Origin: a virus
Virus record (IMG/VR): IMGVR_UViG_3300022743_000010
Location: 1-39,081 of that record
Length of the DNA: 39,081 nt
Direction: 5' to 3' (one strand)
Shown piece after piece: positions 16,083 to 24,378 of this stretch. The notes below the pieces were generated by a model. It did no database searches, was not told the DNA's origin, and saw nothing but the letters and a program-made list of their open reading frames with translations. Position 1 is the first letter of the stretch. Each line of letters begins with the position of its first letter. The translations under genes were made by a program, and so were the position numbers.

Positions 16083-16502
16083 TTAGCGGGCCATACCCAC
16101 TTCCACCCACACGCCGCCAGCATCTACATCGCGCACGATGCCTGCTTGAACTCGGGTGTTGGTGCCGTTGGTCAATGCCACGGTTTGGTCGTCCACCATG
16201 TAGCAAGGGCCATCGATGGCAGCGAGGGTGATCAAATCGCCCGCTGCGCTGTTGGCAAAGCGGAAGATGCCCGTAGACACGGTGATGCGTTGTGCGCCAT
16301 CAGCACCAGTGGTGTTGTCCACTTGTTCTTCAGCACGGCCCACAGCCTTGAGCGTGGTGGACGTTGCGCCACGCACGGCAAAGCCAGTGGTATCCACGGC
16401 GACCAAGCTGCCTGCAAAAATCTTTGTTGCGCCCTTGACGGGCAAGTTGCGTAGCAAGTTTTCGCGGCGCTGCGTGTCGCGATCTGCGGTAAGTGCGGTC
16501 AT
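16083..16502 (-). CDS. capsid-associated protein between protease I and gpT
   Basis: The 139-aa protein is rich in Thr, Ala, Gly and Val, with predicted beta structure: AGSLVAVDTTGFAVRGATST near residue 30 and YMVDDQTVALTNGTNTRVQA near 101. This pattern and the position between the protease/scaffold gene and the major head gene fit small head decoration or cement proteins, such as the product encoded at this position in BcepMu-like phages. No catalytic motif is visible. The role is inferred from position. Confidence 0.7.
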   Translation of the reverse strand: MTALTADRDTQRRENLLRNLPVKGATKIFAGSLVAVDTTGFAVRGATSTTLKAVGRAEEQVDNTTGADGAQRITVSTGIFRFANSAAGDLITLAAIDGPCYMVDDQTVALTNGTNTRVQAGIVRDVDAGGVWVEVGMAR

Positions 16503-16539
16503 GTGTTGTGACTCCTAATTGATGAGAGGGTTGAGCCGC

Positions 16540-17115
16540 TTAAGCAGCCGATGCAGACACGCTTGCTTTGAGCGTGGCCAAGTAGTCTTCAGGCTTTTGG
16601 CCCAACATGCGGCAAACAGCCAGCTGCTCATTGCTGAGTGCGGCCACGGTATCGACCACTTTGTTGCCGTTGTCAGACTGTTGCTTTCCCGCCAGCGCTG
16701 GGTTGGCTGGAGTGCTGTCGATCAGCGCTTTGAGCTGGGTCACATCAGCCTTGCCCACATTGCGCCAAACGGTTTCAACCGCAGGTGCCAAAATCTTGCC
16801 TTCGGCCTTGGCGGCTGAAATCAAGTCGTCCACTTCACCAGCTTTGAGCTGGTTAGACAGGGCAGCTACTTGGGTGTTGAGCTGCGTAAATGCATCCATG
16901 CTCACCCACTTTGTAGGGTCGGGGGCTGCGCTGGCCGCAGGCACTTTGGCTTTGAGAGCGGCAACCTCAGTGCTGAGTGCCGTCACTTGATCGGCATGCG
17001 TTTGCGCTTGGGTAGCGCTGGTTTTGACATGTGAGAGTGCCGCAATGGCTTCTTGCTCGGTGGCGGTATCGGCCAAGCCAAGGCCAGCCAATAAGGCTTT
17101 CAATACAGGGTTCAT
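16540..17115 (-). CDS. nested scaffold protein (Mu gpZ-like, internal start in I)
   Basis: Within the protease gene, an in-frame ATG (residue 184 of the long product, MNPVLKALLAGLGL) is preceded by GAAGAGGAAACC, a strong ribosome-binding site. The resulting 191-aa product is Ala/Gln-rich and largely helical or coiled-coil, as expected for a capsid scaffold. In Mu, gpZ is made in this way from the 3' part of gene I. Expression of this product is inferred. Confidence 0.7.
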   Translation of the reverse strand: MNPVLKALLAGLGLADTATEQEAIAALSHVKTSATQAQTHADQVTALSTEVAALKAKVPAASAAPDPTKWVSMDAFTQLNTQVAALSNQLKAGEVDDLISAAKAEGKILAPAVETVWRNVGKADVTQLKALIDSTPANPALAGKQQSDNGNKVVDTVAALSNEQLAVCRMLGQKPEDYLATLKASVSASAA

Positions 17116-17664
17116 GGTTTCCTCTTCAGGGGTAGGTTCAAAAGATGCCGACAAGCGGGCCATGCAGGCCGCCGTCAGCGGGGTCATATCAAGATTGGGA
17201 ACATTCACCAGCGAAGCGTTGATCAGCCCCGTTACCGTGCCTTCCTTGGTGTGAGTCATGACAGGGCTGATGTACTTGTATTCGCCGCTAGCGATCATGG
17301 GTTTCGCACGTTTCGTCCACTGCACATTGGTGGCGAACAAGCCCACATCGTCTTGCCACTCAAACGTTTTGCACCAGCCCGATGCAGGCGCCGGTTGTCC
17401 GTTTTCGGCAGAAAGCATCATCTGATGCTCGTAGTCAAAGTTGAATTGCACATTGGTATGCTTAGCGGAGAGCTGAGCTGCCAATGCGCGGCCTTGGGTG
17501 TTAGACAGCTTCCATGTCACTCCTTTGCCTGGTCGTCCATCGCGACCCACAAACTCACCCGACGGCAGTAATTGCACACGGTCAGGTACCGCGCTGTCGA
17601 GCGATAACGCTGCGCCAAGAAGTGCAACAAACAAAGGGGTTGGGGTGTGGGTCTTCGTATTCAT
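16540..17664 (-). CDS. prohead protease with C-terminal scaffold, Mu gpI-like
   Basis: The 374-aa product is the Mu-type prohead protease/scaffold. The protease half (about 1-175) contains PDRVQLLPSGEFVGRDGRPG near residue 27, QFNFDYEHQMMLSAENGQPA near 73 and SGEYKYISPVMTHTKEGTV near 129. The C-terminal half is the Ala-rich scaffold. It digests the scaffold during head maturation. It is the first gene of the second late unit; the promoter-like element lies about 36 nt upstream of the ATG. Confidence 0.92.
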   Translation of the reverse strand: MNTKTHTPTPLFVALLGAALSLDSAVPDRVQLLPSGEFVGRDGRPGKGVTWKLSNTQGRALAAQLSAKHTNVQFNFDYEHQMMLSAENGQPAPASGWCKTFEWQDDVGLFATNVQWTKRAKPMIASGEYKYISPVMTHTKEGTVTGLINASLVNVPNLDMTPLTAACMARLSASFEPTPEEETMNPVLKALLAGLGLADTATEQEAIAALSHVKTSATQAQTHADQVTALSTEVAALKAKVPAASAAPDPTKWVSMDAFTQLNTQVAALSNQLKAGEVDDLISAAKAEGKILAPAVETVWRNVGKADVTQLKALIDSTPANPALAGKQQSDNGNKVVDTVAALSNEQLAVCRMLGQKPEDYLATLKASVSASAA

Positions 17665-17697
17665 GAAGACCCTACTTTCGCGGCTACGCGCGAGAAA

Positions 17698-17718
17698 GAC
17701 TTTTAAAGTCGTTTACTG
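17698..17718 (-). promoter_or_regulatory. putative late promoter element 2 (upstream of protease I)
   Basis: On the minus strand it reads CAGTAAACGACTTTAAAAGT, with the TAAA-N4-TTTA dyad. It is nearly identical to the copy upstream of the endolysin (both continue AGTCTT). TGCC-N4-GGCA lies directly upstream, and a CG-rich run follows before the ATG. Mu also has a late promoter directly before gene I. Function is inferred. Confidence 0.68.
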
Positions 17719-17876
17719 CCTGCGGGCATAGCGCTAGAATTTGCGCTACTTGCTGTGAGGGTCAGGCAAATCGGTTGCTGATACAACACAGCCACTGCTT
17801 AGGCGGTGCGTATGGATGTCATGTGAGGGTGCCACGCTTTGACGTGGGAGCCGTCTCACCGCAGCAAGTGCCTTTT
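17719..17876 (-). other. structured non-coding gap between F and protease I
   Basis: No credible gene is seen in these roughly 160 nt. On the minus strand, just after the F stop, a compound hairpin is visible: GTGAG pairs with CTCAC around an inner CCACG/CGTGG stem (loop TCAAAG). A second inverted repeat, AGCGC-N8-GCGCT, lies nearer the promoter element. It may hold the terminator of the first late unit or a structured RNA. Confidence 0.5.
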
Positions 17877-19175
17877 TTATTTGAGCACATTTTTCAAACC
17901 ACTACGTTTGAACGATTTAGGGTCGATCAGCTCCATCGACACCACCGAATTACTCAGCACATCCGTCTTGCGGTTGCCCTTTACATCCATTCGCACAACC
18001 ACCTTCACCACGCGCTTCACTTCGTCGGGTGCCGAACATAGCAGCACCAACGCGCCACCATCTAGCCACGCCTCGCCCACCTGTGTCAGCAGTGTGGGCA
18101 ATGTGGCCACAAACACCTCGCCCGAGCCTTTGGCCTTACGCGCCTCGCCACGGTTGTCACCCAACAAATGGCTCAGCTTATTGAGGTTACCCATCACCAC
18201 CGCCGAGCCAATGGGCGCACCCGCCGCCTCCAGCGCCCCCACCATTGCAGGCGTCAGCGCCCCCACAGGGTAGCTGCGCCCAGCCTCTTGTCGCTCGCCG
18301 CGCACATAGCGGCCCACAAACTCACCAAAGCCGCTTTGCAGTGCGGGCATCCATGTCGTGGCACCATTGCGCAGCACCTGTGCGCCTATGCGTGCGCTGG
18401 TGGTGTTGGCCGTGTCCATCATGAAGCGCGCTAAGTTGGCGCGGCGGCCACCATGCGGGTAATTAAACGCGGGGTCCACGCCCACGGGCACTTGCATCTC
18501 TTCGTCTGTACGTTTGTTCACCACAGTACGCATCACCTCGGGTGGTGCTTTGCTGATCGCATAACCATTGCGCTCCATCATGGCACTGGTGAGCTGAATA
18601 GCAGTGCATTTGCAACCGTATTCTTTAATAGGCATGTGGCTATCCCACCAAGGGTCATCCGCACGCAGCACCATGCCATCCCAAGGGCGGTGCGAGTCAC
18701 GGGGGTGGATGCTATTGAGACCGTCATACAAAAGAAACGGAAACAACTTTGTATTGGCCTTGATGCGCTCTGTTTGACCCTCGGCATAAGCCGTGGCCAA
18801 GTTTGTTTCATAAATCACTTGCAGCCTGCGTGGGCTACCCAGCTGCACCAGCTCGGCTTCACCAGTCGCAGGATCAACCATCTCTTGCTTGCCCCACCAG
18901 CCACGCTCAATCAGGCGCGGTGTAATCATGGCGTTGAAGTCAGCTTGGGTGCCGCCCTTGGCCAACACTTCATCCACCGCAGCTTTGAACTCACTTAATA
19001 AGCTCATCTGCATGGCCTTGGCAACAGTGAAGGCAGCCTGGTGCTCCTGCTGCCATACGTCATGGTGGTCAAACCCGATGCGATAGCCTTTTTGCTGAAA
19101 AAAAGCGATGGCCTCAGCGGGGTCAACAGCCCCCAAAACTGGTTTCAGGTCAATTTTTAGGCTTTTGGACATCAA
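17877..19175 (-). CDS. Mu F-like minor head protein with C-terminal BECR/toxin-like domain
   Basis: The 432-aa head morphogenesis protein has a Mu F/SPP1 gp7-type domain. Conserved blocks are VIYETNLATAYAEGQTERIK near residue 121 and GLNSIHPRDSHRPWDGMVLR near 153, followed by the Cys-containing PIKEYGCKCTAIQLTS near 183. The last 105 residues, with LSHLLGDNRGEARK, ATLPTLLTQV and KVVVRMDVKGNRKTDVLSN, resemble the PBECR nuclease-like domains often fused to Mu F proteins. The gene lies after the portal and closes the first late unit. Confidence 0.88.
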   Translation of the reverse strand: MMSKSLKIDLKPVLGAVDPAEAIAFFQQKGYRIGFDHHDVWQQEHQAAFTVAKAMQMSLLSEFKAAVDEVLAKGGTQADFNAMITPRLIERGWWGKQEMVDPATGEAELVQLGSPRRLQVIYETNLATAYAEGQTERIKANTKLFPFLLYDGLNSIHPRDSHRPWDGMVLRADDPWWDSHMPIKEYGCKCTAIQLTSAMMERNGYAISKAPPEVMRTVVNKRTDEEMQVPVGVDPAFNYPHGGRRANLARFMMDTANTTSARIGAQVLRNGATTWMPALQSGFGEFVGRYVRGERQEAGRSYPVGALTPAMVGALEAAGAPIGSAVVMGNLNKLSHLLGDNRGEARKAKGSGEVFVATLPTLLTQVGEAWLDGGALVLLCSAPDEVKRVVKVVVRMDVKGNRKTDVLSNSVVSMELIDPKSFKRSGLKNVLK

Positions 19176-19369
19176 TCATCCCAACCTTCGGCGCACTTCA
19201 AAACGCCAAACGACCTATTTAACGCCCGTTTAAAACCGCTCAACTGGGGCGAAGATATACCAGCGCCGCAACCTTGCTTCAAATCGCGGCAAACGCCCGA
19301 TTTGACCCCTTGCTGCACGAAACCGTGCAGCCATGCGGGTTTGCATGGTGTTTTTAGGCGCATTGACAT
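19172..19369 (-). CDS. possible small protein between portal and F
   Basis: A 65-aa reading frame fills the only sizeable gap between portal and F. Its stop overlaps the F start, and a GAGGTC ribosome-binding site overlaps the portal end, 8 nt before the ATG. It contains the segment LHGFVQQGVKSGVCRDLKQG and three Cys residues. I do not recognise it. The gap DNA also contains repeated AAACGCC/CGTTTAAAA motifs resembling those near the prophage termini, so the region could be a DNA site rather than a gene. Confidence 0.35.
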   Translation of the reverse strand: MSMRLKTPCKPAWLHGFVQQGVKSGVCRDLKQGCGAGISSPQLSGFKRALNRSFGVLKCAEGWDD

Positions 19370-19371
19370 GA

Positions 19372-20994
19372 TCAATGACCTCGGTCAGATGGGCTGCGTT
19401 GGTTCAGTTTTCCCCAAACACGCGCGGCAAACTGCCCACGTGCCAGCATATCGGTCAACGCTTTGGGGTCAAGCTGCGACAACGCACCTTCAAGTGCTAC
19501 CTGAAATGCCTCTAGCGATGGTGCCGCATTGGCAGCATCAAGCACAGGCTGGATCAGCGGGTCGAGCGTTTCTTCCCAGTTGCCCAACATATCGGCGGCC
19601 AGCGTATCCAGCTCATCCCACTGGGCGGCTACGGCACCACCGTTTGCACGGTTGGCGGCGACTTGGTCAGTGGTCTTCGTATTGGTTGCTGCGTCGCCTG
19701 CATTGGCGGGGCGCTCAACAGGCGGCATGGCCAGCTCGGGCCTTGCCACGGCAAGCACGGGTTCACCATCGCGGCCGCGTGGAATCTTCAGTTTGTCATG
19801 CGCCCAGTCCACAGGCACTTGCATACCCATGCCCACCAGCTTAGGTAGTGAATCGGCGTACACCTTAATGTCTTCAGACTCTTGTGTATCAAACACAATG
19901 CGTGGGGCGCGGCGCACGTCGCTCAAGCCCTTGTTGAGCGCCAAGATGGGGTAGATCAACTGGCGTTTGATGGTCTCTGACAGCTGCCGTGCGTCGGCAT
20001 CGCGTAAATCGTGGCGCACTTCGTTGTGCACGTTACCCAGCGCTTGCGTGCCGTGGCTACCCTCACCGCTGGTGAGCGTGCCGCCCAAGATGGCCTTGCT
20101 CATGGTGCGCTCCATCAGAGCCACCATTTCTAAGTGAGGCAAGCTGCCACTGGTTTTAGCGGCTTCTTTAAAGTCAATTTTCATGCCCTCGGGCACGATG
20201 GCAGCAGCGTCGTGGCCAATGCCCACCACAGCGCGTAGCAATGCGGTCTTGTCTTCTTTGGTAGCACCGGGGCCATAGGTGCCTAGGCGCAGGGGCAGGC
20301 CGTAGATCTCCAAGAACTCAGCCAAGTCACGCACCGCAAAGTTTTTAAACAAGAACGGCCATGACAGCACACGGAACAAACCGCTGCGGGCTACATAGCC
20401 ACTGCGAGCACGGTGGTGGTGCAGCACCCAGCCAAAGGGCCACAGCTCGGCACCATCAGCCGTGCCGTCGCGCAATCGCAGCTCATTGCGGTTCATGTTT
20501 GGCGTTTGAGGCAAGCACAGCCAGCTTTGCGGCCGGTGCTGTGCCTTGGTTGGCATCAAGCTGCCGTCCACGCGCTCCCATGTCAGCTCTAAGGCTGAGT
20601 AGCCGTGACCAATGGCATCGGTCAGGTCAAACACCAAATCATCAAAGTCGAGGTTTTCAAATACCTCTTCGATGTACTCGGCTTGCGCCTTTTCTTGTGC
20701 CGTGGCGTTTTTAGGCGGCACGATTTCCCAATCCAGCTTTTGCAGGGCAAGGCGGCGCTTTTGCATTTCGGCAAACAGATGGCCATCTTTTTCTTCCATG
20801 TCTTGGAAGAGTTCATGCTGTGCAATCAAGTCACCTTGCTCGGCGCGTTGCAAGATGCCCGCCAAGCGTGATGGGTTAAGGCCACGGCTGGGGTGCGATT
20901 CAAAACGCGTGCGCAGCCAACCCAGCTCGGCAGTTTGCTCGGCGTCTTGCAGCTTCGCGGTTTCAATGGGGCGTCCTTGGGCATCAACAATCAT
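19372..20994 (-). CDS. portal protein, Mu gp29-like (DUF935)
   Basis: The 540-aa portal has the Mu gp29 hallmarks: NPSRLAGILQRAEQGDLIAQ near residue 40, ELFQDMEEKDGHLFAEMQKR near 61, ALELTWERVDG near 131 and FKNFAVRDLAEFLEIYGLPL near 215. TLTSGEGSHGTQALGNVHNE near 312 is the conserved DUF935 block. It forms the dodecameric DNA-entry ring. It is preceded by the large terminase gene with a 33-nt gap. Confidence 0.94.
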   Translation of the reverse strand: MIVDAQGRPIETAKLQDAEQTAELGWLRTRFESHPSRGLNPSRLAGILQRAEQGDLIAQHELFQDMEEKDGHLFAEMQKRRLALQKLDWEIVPPKNATAQEKAQAEYIEEVFENLDFDDLVFDLTDAIGHGYSALELTWERVDGSLMPTKAQHRPQSWLCLPQTPNMNRNELRLRDGTADGAELWPFGWVLHHHRARSGYVARSGLFRVLSWPFLFKNFAVRDLAEFLEIYGLPLRLGTYGPGATKEDKTALLRAVVGIGHDAAAIVPEGMKIDFKEAAKTSGSLPHLEMVALMERTMSKAILGGTLTSGEGSHGTQALGNVHNEVRHDLRDADARQLSETIKRQLIYPILALNKGLSDVRRAPRIVFDTQESEDIKVYADSLPKLVGMGMQVPVDWAHDKLKIPRGRDGEPVLAVARPELAMPPVERPANAGDAATNTKTTDQVAANRANGGAVAAQWDELDTLAADMLGNWEETLDPLIQPVLDAANAAPSLEAFQVALEGALSQLDPKALTDMLARGQFAARVWGKLNQRSPSDRGH

Positions 20995-21027
20995 GGTGTG
21001 TGTCTTTCAAATTTCGTAGGCATTACG

Positions 21028-22686
21028 TCAGTAACCGCCGCGCTCGCCAAGGTCGTAGCCAGCGCCGTCATCGTCGCTGGGTGGCCGCATGGCCATGCCG
21101 TGCAGCTTGTCAGAGGGGCCATCCCAGCGCGATGCACGCGCGGGTGCTGCGGTGTATTCGTAATAGGTCACGCCAGCCAGCGTACGCCGCGCATGCCACG
21201 CAAGAGAGCCTGCAATGAACGTGTCGCCGTGGCGCTTTTTCTTTGTAGCGTCTTGGCTGCGCAGCTCGGGTATTTGCGGGATGCCCTTGACCACGCGGGG
21301 TATGCGGTGATCGGCCAGCACATCTGCATCCATCGGTAGGGTGATGGTTTGATCTTCAAACGCAGCTTTGTAGGGCGGCAGGTTTTCTAGGTACCACGGT
21401 TGTGTGGCTTGGATACACAAGATACGGCTTTGGCCATACTTCTGTGCCGTCTTCTCGGCCATCATCATGCCTAAGCCACGCGCATCCAGCGCAGCCCCTA
21501 CAAAGCGTGGCAGGCGGTCTATCACGTACCACAGCACTTGCAGCTGCTGGTCAAATGGCATGCCACGCAACTCAACAATGAAGGGCACGGTGCAGTGCAG
21601 CGTTTGGTCTTCTACCAGTGGCAAGAAGGCTGACAAATCACCCGTGCGGGCAAAGTCACCCCCTAAATATGTGCTGATGCGGTGGCTGGCATTGGCCGTG
21701 GCCAAGGCTTGCAGCTTGCGCAGCTCGGGCTCTAGGTGGTCTTCGCACCAGCTTAGGATTGCGCCCTTGCGCTCAAACTCAGGTCGCCATGTGAAAGCTG
21801 GCTCACGGGCGTCACGCAACACGGGCAGCCCCTTTGTCATGTTGCGCTCAATCAGGTCTCGGGTCAGGAACGCGCCGGTGCCGTGCTTGGGCACACAGTC
21901 CAGTTCTTCCTCGGCATCGTCGCCGTAGAAAGCCCGAATCTTGGCCTCCCATTCACGCTCACCCTCGGCGCTCCATGTGTCACCCGTGCGCAAGCAAATG
22001 CGCTTGTACAGGCCTTCGTCCAACGCTTCAGAAAATGGAAAACGATGCACGCTGTACGGGAAACGGCCCGCACGAATGTCTTTTATAAGCGTGTTAAATG
22101 GGTTGTCATCGCCATCATGCGTGCTGATGACGCGCAAACTGCCACCCCAAATGAGCAGAGCCATTGCGGCCTTCAAAATCTCGCCCTGCGCTTCGTGAAA
22201 GGCTGATTCGTCCAAGATCACACGACCTTGTTTACCGCGCAAGTTGCGGGGCTTGCTGCTGAGTGCCGTGATGCGGTTGCCCGATGCAAACTTGATGCTG
22301 AAGACAAAAACGCTTTTTTTCTCTTCGCCCTCAGTCCACACCTCTTCGCCCACTTCGATGGCATCAGCCACGCTGTTGAAGTGCTCGGCCCATTGCGCAC
22401 AGTCCAAGATGAACTCAATCGCCATGTCTTTGACATAGCCGATGTACCACACGTCCATGCCACTGGTGGCGGCAGCGCACAGCACGCTGTCGCAAGCCTC
22501 CGCCCAGCTCAAACCAATACGGCGGCTTTTTTCGCAAACCTTGACTTGGTTGGTGTCTGCCAACCAACGTTGTTGGTAGGGCAGCAGCACAGCGGGCACG
22601 CGATCAGCAAACTTGTAGTTGGCCTTGTCGCCCATCTCGCGCATTTCTGGCGTGATGATGTGGCCTGCTGCGGAGGTGCTTGTCAT
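21028..22686 (-). CDS. terminase large subunit, Mu gp28-like
   Basis: The 552-aa packaging motor has an N-terminal ATPase with Walker A-like CEKSRRIGLSW (residues 51-61) and Walker B GRVILDESAFHE (154-165). The nuclease part has the first catalytic Asp in YLGGDFARTGD (D344) and a second acidic site in LDARGLG (D401). Like Mu gp28 it would package headfuls from integrated or transposed copies, including flanking host DNA. It overlaps the small subunit gene by 4 nt. Confidence 0.94.
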   Translation of the reverse strand: MTSTSAAGHIITPEMREMGDKANYKFADRVPAVLLPYQQRWLADTNQVKVCEKSRRIGLSWAEACDSVLCAAATSGMDVWYIGYVKDMAIEFILDCAQWAEHFNSVADAIEVGEEVWTEGEEKKSVFVFSIKFASGNRITALSSKPRNLRGKQGRVILDESAFHEAQGEILKAAMALLIWGGSLRVISTHDGDDNPFNTLIKDIRAGRFPYSVHRFPFSEALDEGLYKRICLRTGDTWSAEGEREWEAKIRAFYGDDAEEELDCVPKHGTGAFLTRDLIERNMTKGLPVLRDAREPAFTWRPEFERKGAILSWCEDHLEPELRKLQALATANASHRISTYLGGDFARTGDLSAFLPLVEDQTLHCTVPFIVELRGMPFDQQLQVLWYVIDRLPRFVGAALDARGLGMMMAEKTAQKYGQSRILCIQATQPWYLENLPPYKAAFEDQTITLPMDADVLADHRIPRVVKGIPQIPELRSQDATKKKRHGDTFIAGSLAWHARRTLAGVTYYEYTAAPARASRWDGPSDKLHGMAMRPPSDDDGAGYDLGERGGY

Positions 22687-23261
22687 TTAGCCCCCGGCTT
22701 TGACGCTTCAGGAATGCCCAAAATTTTGGTGCGAATCAGTTCCACGGTTTCATCTGTCAAGCCTGCCTTCTTCGCAGTCTTGGCGACATCGGTTGCCACT
22801 TTGGCTGCTTGGGCGGCTAACAACTTGTTGCGGTTGATCTCGCGATCAACCACCAGCTTGTCTGCACTGGCAATGTCTTTGAGGGCTTTGCCCAAAAACA
22901 TCATGTCTTCAGGGCTGGCCGTCTCCATGTCGCCAATGCTTTTGAAAGCAATCACGCGCAACATCTCTAGCAACATGCGACCCACATCGCCTTGCGGCTC
23001 GTTGCCTAGCTTGTCTACCCAAACAGCGGCAATTTGCTGCGCTTGGCGATAGTCTTCCATGCGCTCGCGTGCATTTTTGACATAACGGCCTACTGCGCTT
23101 TGACTGGCTTCGCTGCCTTTGTCTTTGATGATCGCTACGATTTCGGCAATGGTGGCGCGGCCTTCACGCACAGCGGCATCTACCGCCGCTTTGATATCTG
23201 GGTCTAAGCGGGTGATGCTGCTGGGGCGTGAGGGCTTGCGCTTAAATTTGGTATCGGCCAC
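22683..23261 (-). CDS. terminase small subunit, Mu gp27-like (DUF3486)
   Basis: The 192-aa DUF3486 protein has RKPSRPSSITRLDPDIKAAV near residue 8, an HTH-like segment ATIAEIVAIIKDKGSEASQS near 36 with AVGRYVKNAR following, and a helical C-terminus. It recognises phage DNA for packaging initiation and partners the gp28-like motor directly downstream. Confidence 0.9.
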   Translation of the reverse strand: MADTKFKRKPSRPSSITRLDPDIKAAVDAAVREGRATIAEIVAIIKDKGSEASQSAVGRYVKNARERMEDYRQAQQIAAVWVDKLGNEPQGDVGRMLLEMLRVIAFKSIGDMETASPEDMMFLGKALKDIASADKLVVDREINRNKLLAAQAAKVATDVAKTAKKAGLTDETVELIRTKILGIPEASKPGAK

Positions 23262-23272
23262 AGTACGCCCCC

Positions 23273-23575
23273 TTATGCGCCGCTGGGCATCGGTTTTTTG
23301 ACGCCCGGCACCACGGCGCGGCCACAGACCACATCGATGCCACGGGTAGTGAGTGTGGCCATTGCCACATCGCCTGTGGTACGGGTGGTGACCAGCGCTT
23401 GCTCAGCCAGCCAGCTCAAATCGGTACGCACCACATCCACCGAGGCGCTGTGACCATAGATGCTGTCAATTGCATCGCGCAGCAAAAACGCGTTGGCTGA
23501 GAAGCCGGGCGTTTGCTCCAGCACCAGCAGCAGCGACAGGCGGCGGTCTTCAGTAATGGTTTTTTGAAAGCTCAT
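23273..23575 (-). CDS. winged-helix-like phage protein (Mu gp26 position, VpaChn25_0724-like)
   Basis: The 100-aa product is a small helical protein with DRRLSLLLVLEQTPGFSANA near residue 10 and VRTDLSWLAEQALVTTR near 50. This fits a winged-helix fold and the VpaChn25_0724-like family found between DUF2730 and small terminase genes in Mu-like phages. The ATG was chosen because AGCAGGTG precedes it; a GTG three codons earlier would overlap the upstream stop. Its function is unknown, and DNA binding during packaging or late regulation is possible. Confidence 0.78.
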   Translation of the reverse strand: MSFQKTITEDRRLSLLLVLEQTPGFSANAFLLRDAIDSIYGHSASVDVVRTDLSWLAEQALVTTRTTGDVAMATLTTRGIDVVCGRAVVPGVKKPMPSGA

Positions 23576-23580
23576 TAAAT

Positions 23581-23949
23581 TCACCTGCTCAGCAAGTGCT
23601 CGTGAATGATGTTGGTTTGGTGTTCTACGCGTCGGAGCAACTCGCTCATGCCCTCAACGCTGGCACGTAAGCTCTCAACCTTGCCCTCCAAGTCACTCAA
23701 CTCATCGTTTGTAGGCATGTGGCTAATGCGCTCTTCTAAGCGTGTCAAACGCTCATTGGTCGCGCATGCTTGGGTATTGCTGGTGGCAATGAAATCGGTG
23801 AGCTTTGTGTTCACCCCTTGCACGGCCTGATCGTTGTCCTTGTCCTTGGTGCGTAAAAACACCCAAACAGTGATTAAGCCCATGCCAATCCACTGGGCAA
23901 CGTCTAGCCAGAATTTGGCGGCGGTGTAGTCAATATCCATCTTGTTCAT
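23581..23949 (-). CDS. DUF2730-like membrane-anchored coiled-coil protein
   Basis: The 122-aa protein has one N-terminal membrane segment (WLDVAQWIGMGLITVWVFL, residues 14-32). A long coiled coil follows (about 50-120), rich in Glu, Leu and Arg heptads. This is the DUF2730 layout in Mu-like phages. It overlaps the holin gene by 4 nt, so a role in lysis similar to an inner-membrane spanin is plausible but unproven. No outer-membrane spanin lipoprotein was found. Confidence 0.8.
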   Translation of the reverse strand: MNKMDIDYTAAKFWLDVAQWIGMGLITVWVFLRTKDKDNDQAVQGVNTKLTDFIATSNTQACATNERLTRLEERISHMPTNDELSDLEGKVESLRASVEGMSELLRRVEHQTNIIHEHLLSR

Positions 23950-24368
23950 GCCTTCCCTTTGAGGCGTTCTGCGGTACGCATGCCACCAAAACCCAGCATG
24001 CCTGTGACCAGTGCCATCAATGTGTCTGTCTCAAGTGCAGGCATCACAGGGGTGTGGCCATAGGCAATCAATAAACCATTCGTGACTGGACGCACTACAA
24101 ACTGATAGGCCAAGCCCACGCCGCACACCCAGCCAATAAATGGCCGCCAGCCGCCTCTAAAGTTGCTGGGCTGCGCTGCCTCGATGGCATTGATATTGGT
24201 TTGCGCAAGCATGAGCTGCACTTGCGCGTTCAGCTCGGCCAGCTCGCCGTTTTGTTGCAACTGGGCCAACTTGAGTTGCGCCTCGGCTTGCTGCACTGGG
24301 TCAGGCCACACTTTGGCGATGATGGCTTTGCCGATATCCAACAAGGGGGAGATGAGTAATGGATTCAC
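23946..24368 (-). CDS. holin (GTA_holin_3TM-like)
   Basis: The 140-aa product has an amphipathic N-terminal part (PLLDIGKAIIAKVWPDP), a Gln-rich helical middle (about 30-60) and hydrophobic segments GGWRPFIGWVCGVGLAYQFV (near 73) and LMALVTGMLGFGGM (near 118). NFRGGWRPFIGW is the signature of 3TM holins of the GTA type. The GTG start is used because AAGGGGCGG lies directly upstream, just past the endolysin stop; an upstream ATG would give an 83-nt overlap and lacks such a site. It opens the inner membrane for the endolysin. Confidence 0.85.
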   Translation of the reverse strand: MNPLLISPLLDIGKAIIAKVWPDPVQQAEAQLKLAQLQQNGELAELNAQVQLMLAQTNINAIEAAQPSNFRGGWRPFIGWVCGVGLAYQFVVRPVTNGLLIAYGHTPVMPALETDTLMALVTGMLGFGGMRTAERLKGKA

Positions 24369-24378
24369 AAGCCGCCCC

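Noticed and set aside
22228-23052. 274-codon plus-strand frame
   Set aside because: It is antisense to the terminase genes, whose motifs are unambiguous.
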